Positions 9,501 through 17,411 of a stretch of 64,000 nt of DNA are shown piece after piece. The DNA is from JAVBRA01 sp031548435. Its GTDB lineage: Bacteria > Bacteroidota > Bacteroidia > Bacteroidales > Rikenellaceae. Position numbers and translations under genes: made by a program. The stretch lies in NCBI GenBank assembly GCA_031548435.1, contig JAVBRA010000006.1, forward strand, positions 67,406-131,405. The letters run 5' to 3'. The stretch's first letter is position 1; the number at the start of each line of letters is the position of its first letter. The notes under the pieces were generated by a model, which was not told the origin of the DNA, did not search any database, and saw only the letters and a program-made list of their open reading frames with translations.

Positions 9501-10374
9501 ATCCGGTCGCGTTTTTCGAAGCCGATTGCGGCTCCTGTTGATAGATTTTCGGGGTGGTGCCGACTTCTTTCTTAAACATCCGGACAAAATACTCGGTGGA
9601 ATTGAATCCGCACAAAAACGCGACTTCCTTGATCGATTGCCCGGTGTTGTGCAGCAGTTCCTTCGCTTTGCCGACGCGCAGGCTGTTGAGGTAGCCCAGG
9701 GGCGGCACGTTCATGTAGGCCGAGAACAGTTTGCGCAGGTAGCGTTCGCTGACGCCGCATTCGGCAGCTACGTCCCGGATGCTGATGTCGCTTGTGAACG
9801 AGGCGTTGAGTATGCCGACGGCCTTTGCCAGCGGCTCTTTTTGCAGAGGCCCCTCGGAGTGGGTGATGTGTCTGGAGATGAGCAACAACACCTCGGCGTA
9901 GTGCATGTAAACCAGCTCTTGGTGGAACTCGTTGCAGTCGGTCAGTTCGTCCACGATGCGCTGGATGGCCCTTGTAATGCGGATGTCGTTGATGATCTTG
10001 ATGTATTTGCGCCTGCCCGAGAGGATCTCCCTCAGGAACGACGGCTCCTCTTTCCCGGTGCTCCGGGCGATGGACGAGAAGACGTCAGGCATGAATTCCA
10101 GCTGCATGATGGCCACCCCCGAAGGGCCCGGCATGAACGAGTGCACCGTGTCGGGGAATATGACCACCATCTGGTTCTGGGCCAGGGGCACGCTCTCGTT
10201 GCCGAAATTCATCACGCACGCTCCTTTGCGCACATAATTGATCTCGATGCGCCGGTGGCTGTGGGCATCGAAATTTTCGCCGGGACGGAACGATTTGAAC
10301 CGGAATATCTGGGCCAGTTCCATCCGGCCCGGAACAGACAACGATTCTTTTATATGGTCGAGCAACGAGTTCAT
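9499..10374 (-). CDS. AraC-family transcriptional regulator
   Basis: DNA-binding regulator of 291 residues. The N-terminal half is a cupin-like sensor (SHRRIEINYVRKGACVM, then IFPDTVHSFMPG, the usual AraC metal/sugar-cupin layout). The C-terminal ~100 residues hold two helix-turn-helix units: ISIRDVAAECGVSERYLRKL and SIKEVAFLCGFNSTEYFVRM, the latter with the strongly conserved second-recognition-helix pattern. I chose the ATG at 10374; a GTG one codon upstream is an alternative. It has its own promoter box at 10413-10420 and sits downstream of, and in the same direction as, the corrinoid operon. This makes it a candidate regulator of that operon, but no effector is identifiable. Confidence 0.9.
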   Translation of the reverse strand: MNSLLDHIKESLSVPGRMELAQIFRFKSFRPGENFDAHSHRRIEINYVRKGACVMNFGNESVPLAQNQMVVIFPDTVHSFMPGPSGVAIMQLEFMPDVFSSIARSTGKEEPSFLREILSGRRKYIKIINDIRITRAIQRIVDELTDCNEFHQELVYMHYAEVLLLISRHITHSEGPLQKEPLAKAVGILNASFTSDISIRDVAAECGVSERYLRKLFSAYMNVPPLGYLNSLRVGKAKELLHNTGQSIKEVAFLCGFNSTEYFVRMFKKEVGTTPKIYQQEPQSASKNATG

Positions 10375-10412
10375 CACCGTAAAGGCGCTTTCCGGCAGCG
10401 CGGAGAGACGAT

Positions 10413-10420
10413 CAAAGATA
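10413..10420 (-). promoter_or_regulatory. -7 promoter box for the AraC gene
   Basis: On the minus strand this reads TATCTTTG (consensus TAnnTTTG), about 38 bases before the chosen ATG. Confidence 0.6.
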
Positions 10421-10464
10421 GTAAAAAAATCCGCGTCGCTGCCAACGGGGCGTTGCTGGGAGCG

Positions 10465-11145
10465 TCACACTCCCTTTTCCCGGTTGCGTTTGTAGCAGTT
10501 TTTGTAGCCGCACAGGTTGCAGGCGTATTCCTTGTGCGAAACGTCCCGGCCGATGCCGATCACCCCGCTGACCGATTTTATCGGGATCATCAGCGACGAC
10601 TCGGTGAGGATGATGCCGCAAACGGCCGGGGGCAGAAGCCCGAACAGCTGTTGTTGCTGGCCCACGTCCCAGCCGCAATAACCGGGGCTGAAGCGGTTGG
10701 TGTGCCGGAGCCCTTCGGGCGCAATGGCCTGCGACAGGGCTTCCTCCATCCGGTCGGCTGTGCGTTCGGCGACGATCGACCCGATTGAGTCGGCGATGTA
10801 CAGTTCCAGCATATCGCCTTTGCGTTTGAGTTCTTCAAGGTAGTCGTTGAACTCCGTCCCGGCCGTGGCGGCGAACAGCGCGAACCGCTGCGAGTCTTTC
10901 ATCTGCGCGGCGATGATACGCCCGACGCCGAACACAACCCCGCCGACAGTGAGGCCATCCCGCGCGAGCTCCCCTTCGAACTGCTCGAAATAGAAACAGG
11001 GCCGGGCGATGGCGCCGATATGTGCCATCACCTCCGCCACGCTTTCCGCAACATCGTCCCCCGGGACAGCCCCGCCATAACCGAGCGCGTCGTACACCCG
11101 GCCGAGCGACAGGCCGAGCGAATCGAAACCGACCGTTTGCCGCAT
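10465..11145 (-). CDS. MetH-activation-domain-like protein (corrinoid reactivation candidate)
   Basis: 226-residue protein resembling the vitamin B12-dependent methionine synthase activation domain: GMLELYIADSIGSIVAE-type helix (here DMLELYIADSIGSIVAER) and the sequence FSPGYCGWDVGQQQQLF, close to the SAM-binding RxxxGYg motif region of MetH, then ESSLMIPIKSVSGVIGIG. The C-terminus has a CNLCGYKNC cluster (C-x2-C-x4-C), common in free-standing relatives and possibly metal-binding. The longer frame to 11214 would overlap the upstream methyltransferase gene; the ATG at 11145 leaves a 1-base gap after that gene's stop, so I prefer it. Together with the B12 protein and two UroD-type methyltransferases upstream, it probably reactivates oxidised Co(II) corrinoid with SAM as methyl donor or by electron delivery. 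No RamA/RACE-type activase is visible here. Confidence 0.8.
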   Translation of the reverse strand: MRQTVGFDSLGLSLGRVYDALGYGGAVPGDDVAESVAEVMAHIGAIARPCFYFEQFEGELARDGLTVGGVVFGVGRIIAAQMKDSQRFALFAATAGTEFNDYLEELKRKGDMLELYIADSIGSIVAERTADRMEEALSQAIAPEGLRHTNRFSPGYCGWDVGQQQQLFGLLPPAVCGIILTESSLMIPIKSVSGVIGIGRDVSHKEYACNLCGYKNCYKRNREKGV

Positions 11146-11146
11146 G

Positions 11147-12157
11147 TTATCGTGCTTTGGCGTTGTATTGGCCCAGCGCGTCGAAAAACGCCGCGATGTT
11201 TGCCTCGGGCACATGCGGCGGCGTGTCGCACCCCGACGAAAGGATGAAGTTCCGGTGGCCGCCGCATCTTTCCAGCAGTTGCAGCGTCTGGCTTCTCACC
11301 TGCTCGGCCGAGGCCTGCCTGAACACGCTCACCGGATCGAGGTTGCCCATCACCAGCACTTCGGGCGGGCATTGTTCCAGCACCTGCGCCATGTCGGCCT
11401 TGTTGCCGAAGTGGTATCCCCTGGCGCCGGTGGCCAGCATCGCCTCGGTGCAGTGCCCCGTGTTGCCGCAGTTGTGGAGAACGACGATGAACCGCTCGTC
11501 CTGCATCGAGTCGACGATCTGTTTCACGTAGTGCGACGAGAATTCCTGGCAGCCGTCGTTCGAAAGCAGCCCCGCCGCCGGTTCGGCCACAATCACCCCG
11601 TCCACCCCGGTCGCTTTCAGCGCCGCGCAGTACTCCATCAGGAAGTCGGTGCATTTTTGCAGCAGCCGTCCGGCCCGGTCGGGCTCGGAATAGCACAGCA
11701 TCATCATCTCCGACAGGTCGAACAGCCGTCCGGCCAGCGAAAACGGCCCGATGCACCCGGCGAAAACCGGCTTGTCGGTGAAATGTTGTGCCGCCAGCTT
11801 ATTGGCCAGCAGGTATTGCTGCACGCGCCCCTTGTCGAGGCCCGGGACGGAGAGCGCGTCGATCGCCTCCTCGTCCTCAAGCAGGCGTCCCACCACGCTC
11901 GGGATCTCGTCGTCCGGAAAAACGATCTGCGCCCCGAAGGCCTCGGCCTCGACCGTCAGATCCATGATCACGGTCGTGGCTGCCGGCGAGAACCGTTCGT
12001 TCACGGCCCGGATGGCGTTGAAATGCACCTGTCCGTCGCATACGGCCTCTTTCACGCTCGCCCCGGTGATCTCGATCCCCGGATGGGTCATGATGGGGAC
12101 GGCCGGCCTTTCGGCCCGGGCGAAGACGCCGTCTGTCCATTCGGTTATATTTTTCAT
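11147..12157 (-). CDS. UroD-family methylcorrinoid methyltransferase (MtaA/CmuA-like)
   Basis: 336 residues with the uroporphyrinogen-decarboxylase TIM-barrel fold, but with the zinc-binding signature of methyltransferase members rather than the decarboxylase arginines: LHNCGNTGHC (His-x-Cys) followed by Cys in ILSSGCDTPP. Other family blocks include GCIGPFSLAGRL and VAEPAAGLLS. In the MtaA subfamily such proteins move the methyl group from a methylated corrinoid protein to a thiol acceptor. Methanogens use coenzyme M; the acceptor in a Bacteroidota is unknown (homocysteine or tetrahydrofolate are possibilities). It lies 25 bases downstream of the corrinoid-protein gene and 1 base upstream of the activation-domain gene. 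Confidence 0.87.
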   Translation of the reverse strand: MKNITEWTDGVFARAERPAVPIMTHPGIEITGASVKEAVCDGQVHFNAIRAVNERFSPAATTVIMDLTVEAEAFGAQIVFPDDEIPSVVGRLLEDEEAIDALSVPGLDKGRVQQYLLANKLAAQHFTDKPVFAGCIGPFSLAGRLFDLSEMMMLCYSEPDRAGRLLQKCTDFLMEYCAALKATGVDGVIVAEPAAGLLSNDGCQEFSSHYVKQIVDSMQDERFIVVLHNCGNTGHCTEAMLATGARGYHFGNKADMAQVLEQCPPEVLVMGNLDPVSVFRQASAEQVRSQTLQLLERCGGHRNFILSSGCDTPPHVPEANIAAFFDALGQYNAKAR

Positions 12158-12182
12158 GGTCGTTGCTTGCTAAATTGGAAAA

Positions 12183-12815
12183 CTACTTTCCCATCAGTTT
12201 TTTTGCCGACTCGGCGGCGGCATTGGCATTGTCAGTGTAGGCGTCGGCGCCGATCTGTCGGGCGAACTGTTCGGTTACGGGGGCGCCGCCGATCATGATC
12301 TTGACATTGTTGCGGATGCCGGCTTCGTCGCATGCCTTGATAACGGCTTCCATCTGCGTCATGGTGGTGGTCAGCAGGGCCGACAGGCACAGGATGTCGG
12401 CCTTGTTGGCCGTGACCGCCTCGATGAACCTGTCGACCGGCACGTCGATCCCCAGGTTGATGACGTCGAACCCCGCCCCTTCGAGCATCGAGGCTACCAG
12501 GTTCTTTCCGATGTCGTGCAGGTCGCCCTTGACCGTGCCGATCACCACCTTGCCCGTGCTCGATCCGCTGCCGGGCACCAGGTGCGGCTTGATCCGTTCG
12601 AGCGAGCTTTTCATCGCCCGGGCCGCCAGCAGCATCTCGGGGATGAACGCCTTGCCGCTCTCGAACAGCGCGCCCACCTCGCCCATAGCCGGGATCAGCG
12701 CCTGATTGATAATGCTTTGCGGATCTTCGCCCGCCTCCAGCAGGATGTCCGTCTCTGCCGCGGCGTCTTTGAACCTGCCTTTGAGAACGGCGTCGTAAAT
12801 TTTCGATTTGTCCAT
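12183..12815 (-). CDS. Corrinoid (B12-binding) methyl-carrier protein, MtaC/MtbC-like
   Basis: 210-residue two-domain cobalamin protein. The N-terminal four-helix cap covers about residues 1-85 (typical IPAMGEVGALFESGKAFIPE block). The C-terminal Rossmann-type B12 domain carries the lower-ligand histidine His100 in GDLHDIGKNLV, then LSALLTTTM and IGGAPVTEQFA for the nucleotide tail. This matches methanol, methylamine and O-demethylase corrinoid proteins. I chose the ATG at 12815 over an upstream one at 12839 because the latter overlaps the preceding gene, while 12815 leaves a 5-base gap. It would be methylated by one UroD-type partner and demethylated by the other. Confidence 0.93.
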   Translation of the reverse strand: MDKSKIYDAVLKGRFKDAAAETDILLEAGEDPQSIINQALIPAMGEVGALFESGKAFIPEMLLAARAMKSSLERIKPHLVPGSGSSTGKVVIGTVKGDLHDIGKNLVASMLEGAGFDVINLGIDVPVDRFIEAVTANKADILCLSALLTTTMTQMEAVIKACDEAGIRNNVKIMIGGAPVTEQFARQIGADAYTDNANAAAESAKKLMGK

Positions 12816-12820
12816 ATCTG

Positions 12821-13900
12821 TTATTTGTTTTGAACGCATTTAACCAATTGCATGAAATTCTCGATCGGCGTATCCAGTTGCACGTGGTGGGTGGGGGCGC
12901 AGAGCCAGCCGCCGCCCTGTCCGAGCGTGCCTTTGAGCCATTCGAACTCCCGGACAATATCCTCTTTCGTGCCCATCGGCAGGGTCGACTGCACGGCCAT
13001 GCCGCCGAAAAACGACAGGTTGCCGCCGTATTTCTTCTTGAGAATCGCCGGGTCCATGCACTCGGTTTGGATCGGGTTGAGCACGTCGACCCCCGCTTCG
13101 ATCAGGCCGGGGATGATGTCGTACACGCAGCCGTCCGAGTGGAAAGCGATCTTTATGTCTTTGTTGATCGCCTTTACCTCCTGGCACAGGCGGGCGTAGC
13201 GCGGCTTGAAAAACTCGTTCCATGTGTCGGGGTTGATCAGCAGGCCGGTCTGCGAACCGAAGTCGTCGCCCAGCCAGATCATGTCGGCCCCTTTGCGGGC
13301 CAGGTTTTTCGACACTTCGAGGTGGTACAGGAACGTGGTGTCGAGCAGCTTGTTTGCAAAATCCGGATCGACATACAGGTCCATCAGCATGTTTTCGAAT
13401 CCCCGCAGCGCCCATGCCGACTCGAAGATGGCGCAGTGCACCCGGCCGATGATGAAGTAGTCGCTCTTGAACTCGCCCACCAGCCGGTCGAAATGGTCGT
13501 ACAGCCCCGGCTGATTGGGGTCGGGTGCCTTATAAGCGTCGATGTCCGGCTCGTCGCCGGCCAGCGGGCCGCCGTCGAGGTTGGTGTAGCGGCCCTGCCC
13601 GAAGGGGGTGTCGTACGGGTCGATTTTCCATTTCACGCCCCAATTGTCGACGTAAGGCTCGTTTCTGAGGTAATAGTTCGTGAACCAGCCCACGCCGGCC
13701 TGCAGGGCGTCCTGTCCGGTGAGCTGTTCCAATTCGTAGCCGTACCACTGGCGGTGGTGCGGTTCGGAGCTGCGCGGCTCCAACCCGAAATGACTGCGGA
13801 GCCGGTCGGCGAATTCCGGAGTGAAAGTGGCCTGGAACGGCACGCGGTCTGTCTGTTCGCGGTTGAGGGCGGCGATCACCCTGTCTCTTTGTTTCATCAT
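12821..13900 (-). CDS. UroD-family protein, probable substrate:corrinoid methyltransferase
   Basis: First gene of the corrinoid operon, 359 residues. UroD-type barrel with ALNREQTDRVPFQATFTPEF at the N-terminus, a DDFGSQTGLLI block, and FHSDGCVYDIIPGLIEAG, where His and Cys occupy the metal-binding position; a further Cys lies in GGWLCAPTHHVQ. It is clearly different from the second UroD gene of the operon (long N-terminal part rich in aromatic residues, no HxCG motif). Such divergent members are proposed substrate-specific demethylating enzymes in acetogens and Desulfitobacterium. Start: ATG at 13900, 38 bases after a good -7 box; a second ATG follows immediately, and the frame extends further upstream without a better start. 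The methyl donor is not predictable. Confidence 0.85.
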   Translation of the reverse strand: MMKQRDRVIAALNREQTDRVPFQATFTPEFADRLRSHFGLEPRSSEPHHRQWYGYELEQLTGQDALQAGVGWFTNYYLRNEPYVDNWGVKWKIDPYDTPFGQGRYTNLDGGPLAGDEPDIDAYKAPDPNQPGLYDHFDRLVGEFKSDYFIIGRVHCAIFESAWALRGFENMLMDLYVDPDFANKLLDTTFLYHLEVSKNLARKGADMIWLGDDFGSQTGLLINPDTWNEFFKPRYARLCQEVKAINKDIKIAFHSDGCVYDIIPGLIEAGVDVLNPIQTECMDPAILKKKYGGNLSFFGGMAVQSTLPMGTKEDIVREFEWLKGTLGQGGGWLCAPTHHVQLDTPIENFMQLVKCVQNK

Positions 13901-13937
13901 GATTTCGCGATTGGTTCGGTAAAGTAATTGAATAGAA

Positions 13938-13945
13938 CAAAGGTA
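13938..13945 (-). promoter_or_regulatory. -7 promoter box of the corrinoid operon
   Basis: Reads TACCTTTG on the minus strand, placing the transcript start about 30 bases before the first ATG. The leader is too short to hold a cobalamin riboswitch. Confidence 0.62.
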
Positions 13946-14241
13946 TTCCGATTTACGGTACATTTACCGCCTAAAGAGGAACCGCTGCGACAAATTAATA
14001 GCATAAACCGGCCCTGGGTTAAGTTCCCTTTTCGATAAAAAAATGGGGTGGTTCCACGGCGATGTTATGTTTTGCGGTCGGGTTCGTTATGTATGATATC
14101 CGGTCGATGTTTGCGTTTCCGGGGCGAGGGTGAATGCGTTTTCAATGGCATCCCCGTTTTTTTTCGAACTGATATACTGATTGTTGACTTGTTGTTAGTA
14201 ATTTTTATTACGGAAAATATGCGGGATTATCAAAAAAGGGC

Positions 14242-14249
14242 TACATTTG
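14242..14249 (+). promoter_or_regulatory. -7 promoter box of the outer-membrane barrel gene
   Basis: TACATTTG, 78 bases before the ATG. No strong -33 box. The long leader and the gene's codon bias suggest high expression. Confidence 0.6.
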
Positions 14250-14327
14250 CAGCGATTTGATTACTTTTATGTGCGGAAGCCGAAAAGCACAATAACAGAG
14301 TAGGCGAGTTTTAAATTCAGTTTTAAA

Positions 14328-14891
14328 ATGAAAAAGATTTTTGCTTTGGCAGCTGCCCTGGTAATGGGCGCAACTGCAGCTAACGCTCAGTGGTATGTTG
14401 GAACAACCGGTATGGGTGTTGCAAGCCAGGAAACTCCTGCTTTGATGACCGGTTTCTCTTCTCAGGATGGCGAAACTCAGTGGGGTATCGCTCCGGAAGT
14501 AGGTTACAACTTCAACGAAAAGTGGACCGTTGGTTTGGGTGTAGGTTACACTTCTTACGGTGAAGACATGAACGCATTCGGTGTTAATCCTTATGTTCGT
14601 TATTTCCTTGCTCGCGAAAACCGTTTCGGTTTCTATCTGCAGGGCGATATCAAGTACGTTTCTCAGAGCTGGACCACGGATCCTATTACCGAAGATATTA
14701 ATACGGACAAAAGTTCGAACTACATGAGCTTCGGTATCATGCCGGGTGTTTCTTACATGATCTCAAGCAAGTTCGGCATCAACTCTTCTTTCGGTTTCCT
14801 GGGCTACAGCAACGTGAAAGACGGTGACGGCATCTTCGGCCTCGACCTGTCTGCTCAGACCCTGAACTTCGGCCTGACTTACAACTTCTAA
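14328..14891 (+). CDS. Outer-membrane beta-barrel protein (porin-like, ~20 kDa)
   Basis: 187 residues with a clear signal peptide (MKKIFALAAALVMGATAANA, cleavage after NA|QW). The mature part alternates polar and hydrophobic residues with many Gly, Tyr and Phe, and ends in Phe (LNFGLTYNF), the C-terminal signature recognised by the BAM machinery. It fits the 'outer membrane protein beta-barrel' family of about eight strands. Codon use differs sharply from the neighbours, with more T-ending codons and few G/C-rich synonyms, a pattern of very highly expressed genes in high-GC Bacteroidales. It has its own promoter and terminator and is therefore monocistronic. No ligand is evident. Confidence 0.88.
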   Translation: MKKIFALAAALVMGATAANAQWYVGTTGMGVASQETPALMTGFSSQDGETQWGIAPEVGYNFNEKWTVGLGVGYTSYGEDMNAFGVNPYVRYFLARENRFGFYLQGDIKYVSQSWTTDPITEDINTDKSSNYMSFGIMPGVSYMISSKFGINSSFGFLGYSNVKDGDGIFGLDLSAQTLNFGLTYNF

Positions 14892-14914
14892 TCTGAAGTT
14901 TCAGACCAATATGA

Positions 14915-14945
14915 ACGGCCGCCCATTGGGCGGCCGTTTCTTTTT
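14915..14945 (+). terminator. Terminator of the barrel gene
   Basis: 10-bp perfect GC-rich stem (14915-14924 with 14928-14937, 3-base loop) followed by TTCTTTTT. Confidence 0.9.
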
Positions 14946-14979
14946 ATGCCGATGCTTTTATAATTCACCGGAAAATGCG

Positions 14980-14987
14980 TACATTTG
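14980..14987 (+). promoter_or_regulatory. -7 promoter box of the rml operon
   Basis: TACATTTG, 26 bases upstream of the rmlA ATG, with TTTA at the -33 distance (14957-14960). Confidence 0.62.
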
Positions 14988-15013
14988 GTTCTGTTTAACC
15001 AAAAGGTTCGCCT

Positions 15014-15892
15014 ATGAAAGGCATTGTTCTGGCCGGAGGGACGGGTACGCGGCTCTATCCCATTACCAAAGGGGTGTCGAAGCAGTTGCTGCCCATCTAC
15101 GACAAGCCGATGATCTACTATCCGATCTCGGTGCTGATGCTGGCCGGCATTTCGGAGATACTGATCATCTCCACCCCCCACGACCTGCCGATGTTCAGGC
15201 GCCTGCTGGGCGACGGGAGCAACTATGGCGTGCGGTTCGAGTATGCTGAACAACCCTCGCCCGACGGACTCGCGCAGGCGTTCATTATCGGAGAGAAGTT
15301 TATCGGTTCCGACCCGGTGTGCCTGGTGTTGGGAGACAATATATTCTACGGCCGCGGCTTCACCCAGATGCTGAAAGACGCCGTGGCCGCCGCCGAAAAG
15401 GGGGAGGCGACCATCTTCGGCTATTGGGTCAACGATCCGCAGCGCTACGGCGTGGCCGAGTTCGACGCCGCGGGGAACGTGCTTCACATCGAGGAGAAGC
15501 CGCAGCACCCGAAGACGAATTATGCCGTGGTGGGCCTCTATTTCTACCCGAACAAAGTGGTGGGCATCGCGCAAGGCATCAGGCCTTCGGCGCGGGGCGA
15601 GCTCGAAATAACGTCGGTCAATAGCGCGTTTGCGCAGGGGGGCGAGTTGAAAATCAAAGAACTGAGCCGCGGATTCGTGTGGCTCGACACCGGTACGCAC
15701 GAATCGCTGAGCGAGGCCTCGACCTTTATCGAGGTGATCGAAAAACGTACGGGGCTGAAAGTGGCGTGCCTTGAGGCGATCGCCTATCGCAACGGCTGGA
15801 TCACGCTCGAAAAACTGCGCGAGGTGGCCGAACCTATGAAAAACAATCAATACGGGCAATACTTGCTTGACACGCAACGACATCTGAAATGA
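15014..15892 (+). CDS. rmlA: Glucose-1-phosphate thymidylyltransferase
   Basis: First step of dTDP-L-rhamnose synthesis: glucose-1-phosphate plus dTTP gives dTDP-glucose. The N-terminus has the nucleotidyltransferase motif LAGGTGTRLYPITKGVSKQL, with the lysine of KQLLPIYDKPMIYYP. GDNIFYGRGF supplies the metal-binding aspartate and IEEKPQHPKTNYAVVG the sugar-binding loop. The 292-residue length is normal for RmlA/RfbA. It overlaps rmlC by ATGA, and all four rml genes follow in one operon, so the cell makes rhamnose for a surface polysaccharide. Confidence 0.97.
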   Translation: MKGIVLAGGTGTRLYPITKGVSKQLLPIYDKPMIYYPISVLMLAGISEILIISTPHDLPMFRRLLGDGSNYGVRFEYAEQPSPDGLAQAFIIGEKFIGSDPVCLVLGDNIFYGRGFTQMLKDAVAAAEKGEATIFGYWVNDPQRYGVAEFDAAGNVLHIEEKPQHPKTNYAVVGLYFYPNKVVGIAQGIRPSARGELEITSVNSAFAQGGELKIKELSRGFVWLDTGTHESLSEASTFIEVIEKRTGLKVACLEAIAYRNGWITLEKLREVAEPMKNNQYGQYLLDTQRHLK

Positions 15893-16434
15893 AAGTAACG
15901 ACAACCGATCTGGAAGGGGTGCTTGTTTTCGAGCCGGAGCTCCATTGCGACAGCCGCGGCTGGTTTTATGAAAGTTTCCGCGACGATGTTGTCCGGGAGG
16001 CGATCGGGCCGGTCGATTTCGTGCAGGAGAACCAGTCGCTTTCGCACCGGGGGGTGCTGCGGGGGCTGCATTATCAGCGGCCGCCGTTTGCGCAGGGCAA
16101 GTTGATCCGGGTGCTCGCGGGCGAGGTGTTGGATGTGGCGGTGGATATCCGTCGGACATCGCCCGCGTTCGGTCGTTATGTAGCCATGGTGCTGTCGGCT
16201 GAAAACCGCAGGCAGCTGTGGGTTCCGCGTGGATTTGCCCATGGCTTTCTGACGCTGAGCGACAGCGCCCAGGTGCTCTACAAGTGCGATGCCTACTATG
16301 CTCCGCAGGCCGACGCGGGAGTGCGGTGGAACGATCCGGCGCTGGCCATCGACTGGCGGGGCGTTGTCGATCCGGTGATGTCGGAAAAGGACAGGGCGTT
16401 GCCGGTGTTGAGCGCACTCACGGAATGTTTTTGA
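15889..16434 (+). CDS. rmlC: dTDP-4-dehydrorhamnose 3,5-epimerase
   Basis: Cupin-fold epimerase acting on dTDP-4-keto-6-deoxyglucose, 181 residues, the family length. Diagnostic blocks are DSRGWFYESFRDD, QENQSLSHRGVLRGLHYQ (with the catalytic His) and LWVPRGFAHGFLTLSD. The start overlaps the rmlA stop by four bases, indicating coupled translation. Confidence 0.96.
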   Translation: MKVTTTDLEGVLVFEPELHCDSRGWFYESFRDDVVREAIGPVDFVQENQSLSHRGVLRGLHYQRPPFAQGKLIRVLAGEVLDVAVDIRRTSPAFGRYVAMVLSAENRRQLWVPRGFAHGFLTLSDSAQVLYKCDAYYAPQADAGVRWNDPALAIDWRGVVDPVMSEKDRALPVLSALTECF

Positions 16435-16486
16435 GGCATACTTGTTGGCGTTTAGGGCGCAATACGAAAAAACGGTTCGAAATACG

Positions 16487-17353
16487 ATGTCCAATATTCT
16501 CATAACGGGTGCGTCGGGGCAGTTGGGGCGCGAGTTCCAGGATCTGGCGCCGCACTACCCCGGTCACAATTTTTATTACACCGATCTGCCGAACCTCGAT
16601 ATCACTGATGCGGCGGCGGTGGAGCGGTTTGTGTCTGAAAATAAGGTGGAGGCGATTGTCAATTGTGCGGCCTACACCTCGGTTGACAAGGCGGAGGCTG
16701 AGCCCGATGCGGCTTTTGCCATCAACGCGCGCGGGGCCGGGAACCTGGCCCGTGCGGCGAAAAAGCGCGATGCGGTGATGGTGCAGATATCGACCGATTA
16801 CGTTTTCGACGGGTCGGCCGATGTTCCGTACTCTGAGTCGCACCCCGTTTCGCCTCAGACGGTCTACGGGCAGTCGAAGATGGAAGGCGAAAACGAAGTG
16901 GCGCTGTCCGGATGCTGCGGGATTATTGTGCGCACGTCTTGGCTCTATTCGGCCTATGGTCAGAACTTTGTGAGAACGATGCTGGCGGCTTCCGGGTGCA
17001 ATCTGCTGAAAGTGGTGGCCGATCAGGTCGGGTCGCCGACCTACGCCGCCGGGCTCGCGTCGGCGGTGATGGAGCTGTTGCCGCAGTTACCGGAAGGGGA
17101 GTGCCGGGGGGAGGTTTTCCATTATGCGGATCAGGGAGCGGCGTCGTGGTACGACCTTGCGGTCGAGGCGTTGAGATTGGCGGGGGCCCAGACCGCCGTC
17201 GAGCCCATCACGTCGAGAGAATATCCCTCGGCGGCCCAACGGCCGGCCTATTCGGTGTTGGATACGAGCAAGATACGTCGTACATTCGGCGTGAAGATCC
17301 CCTGTTGGCGCGACTCGCTGGCCGTGTGCATCGACCGGATTTGTCTTGGATGA
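16487..17353 (+). CDS. rmlD: dTDP-4-dehydrorhamnose reductase
   Basis: Last step of dTDP-L-rhamnose formation, NAD(P)H-dependent short-chain reductase of 288 residues. The N-terminus is MSNILITGASGQLGREF (Rossmann GxxGxxG), with the active-site YxxxK in VYGQSKMEGE and the upstream QISTDYVFDG. The open frame extends to 16442, but the ATG at 16487 begins directly at the Rossmann strand and was chosen. 52 bases separate it from rmlC. Confidence 0.95.
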   Translation: MSNILITGASGQLGREFQDLAPHYPGHNFYYTDLPNLDITDAAAVERFVSENKVEAIVNCAAYTSVDKAEAEPDAAFAINARGAGNLARAAKKRDAVMVQISTDYVFDGSADVPYSESHPVSPQTVYGQSKMEGENEVALSGCCGIIVRTSWLYSAYGQNFVRTMLAASGCNLLKVVADQVGSPTYAAGLASAVMELLPQLPEGECRGEVFHYADQGAASWYDLAVEALRLAGAQTAVEPITSREYPSAAQRPAYSVLDTSKIRRTFGVKIPCWRDSLAVCIDRICLG

Positions 17354-17411
17354 ACGCCGCCCCGGTCAGCATTCTGACAGGCGTGGCGGTATTATAAAAC
17401 TTCTTGGAAAC

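Larger units (their letters stand above)
13901..14327. other. Divergent intergenic region with two promoters
   Basis: 427 bases between the corrinoid operon (minus) and the barrel gene (plus). It holds the two -7 boxes listed separately. The middle is AT-rich and I see no ORF, tRNA or recognisable structured RNA. Confidence 0.6.

Noticed and set aside
13901..14040. Cobalamin riboswitch upstream of the corrinoid operon
   Set aside because: The predicted leader is about 30 bases and lacks B12-box-like sequence.
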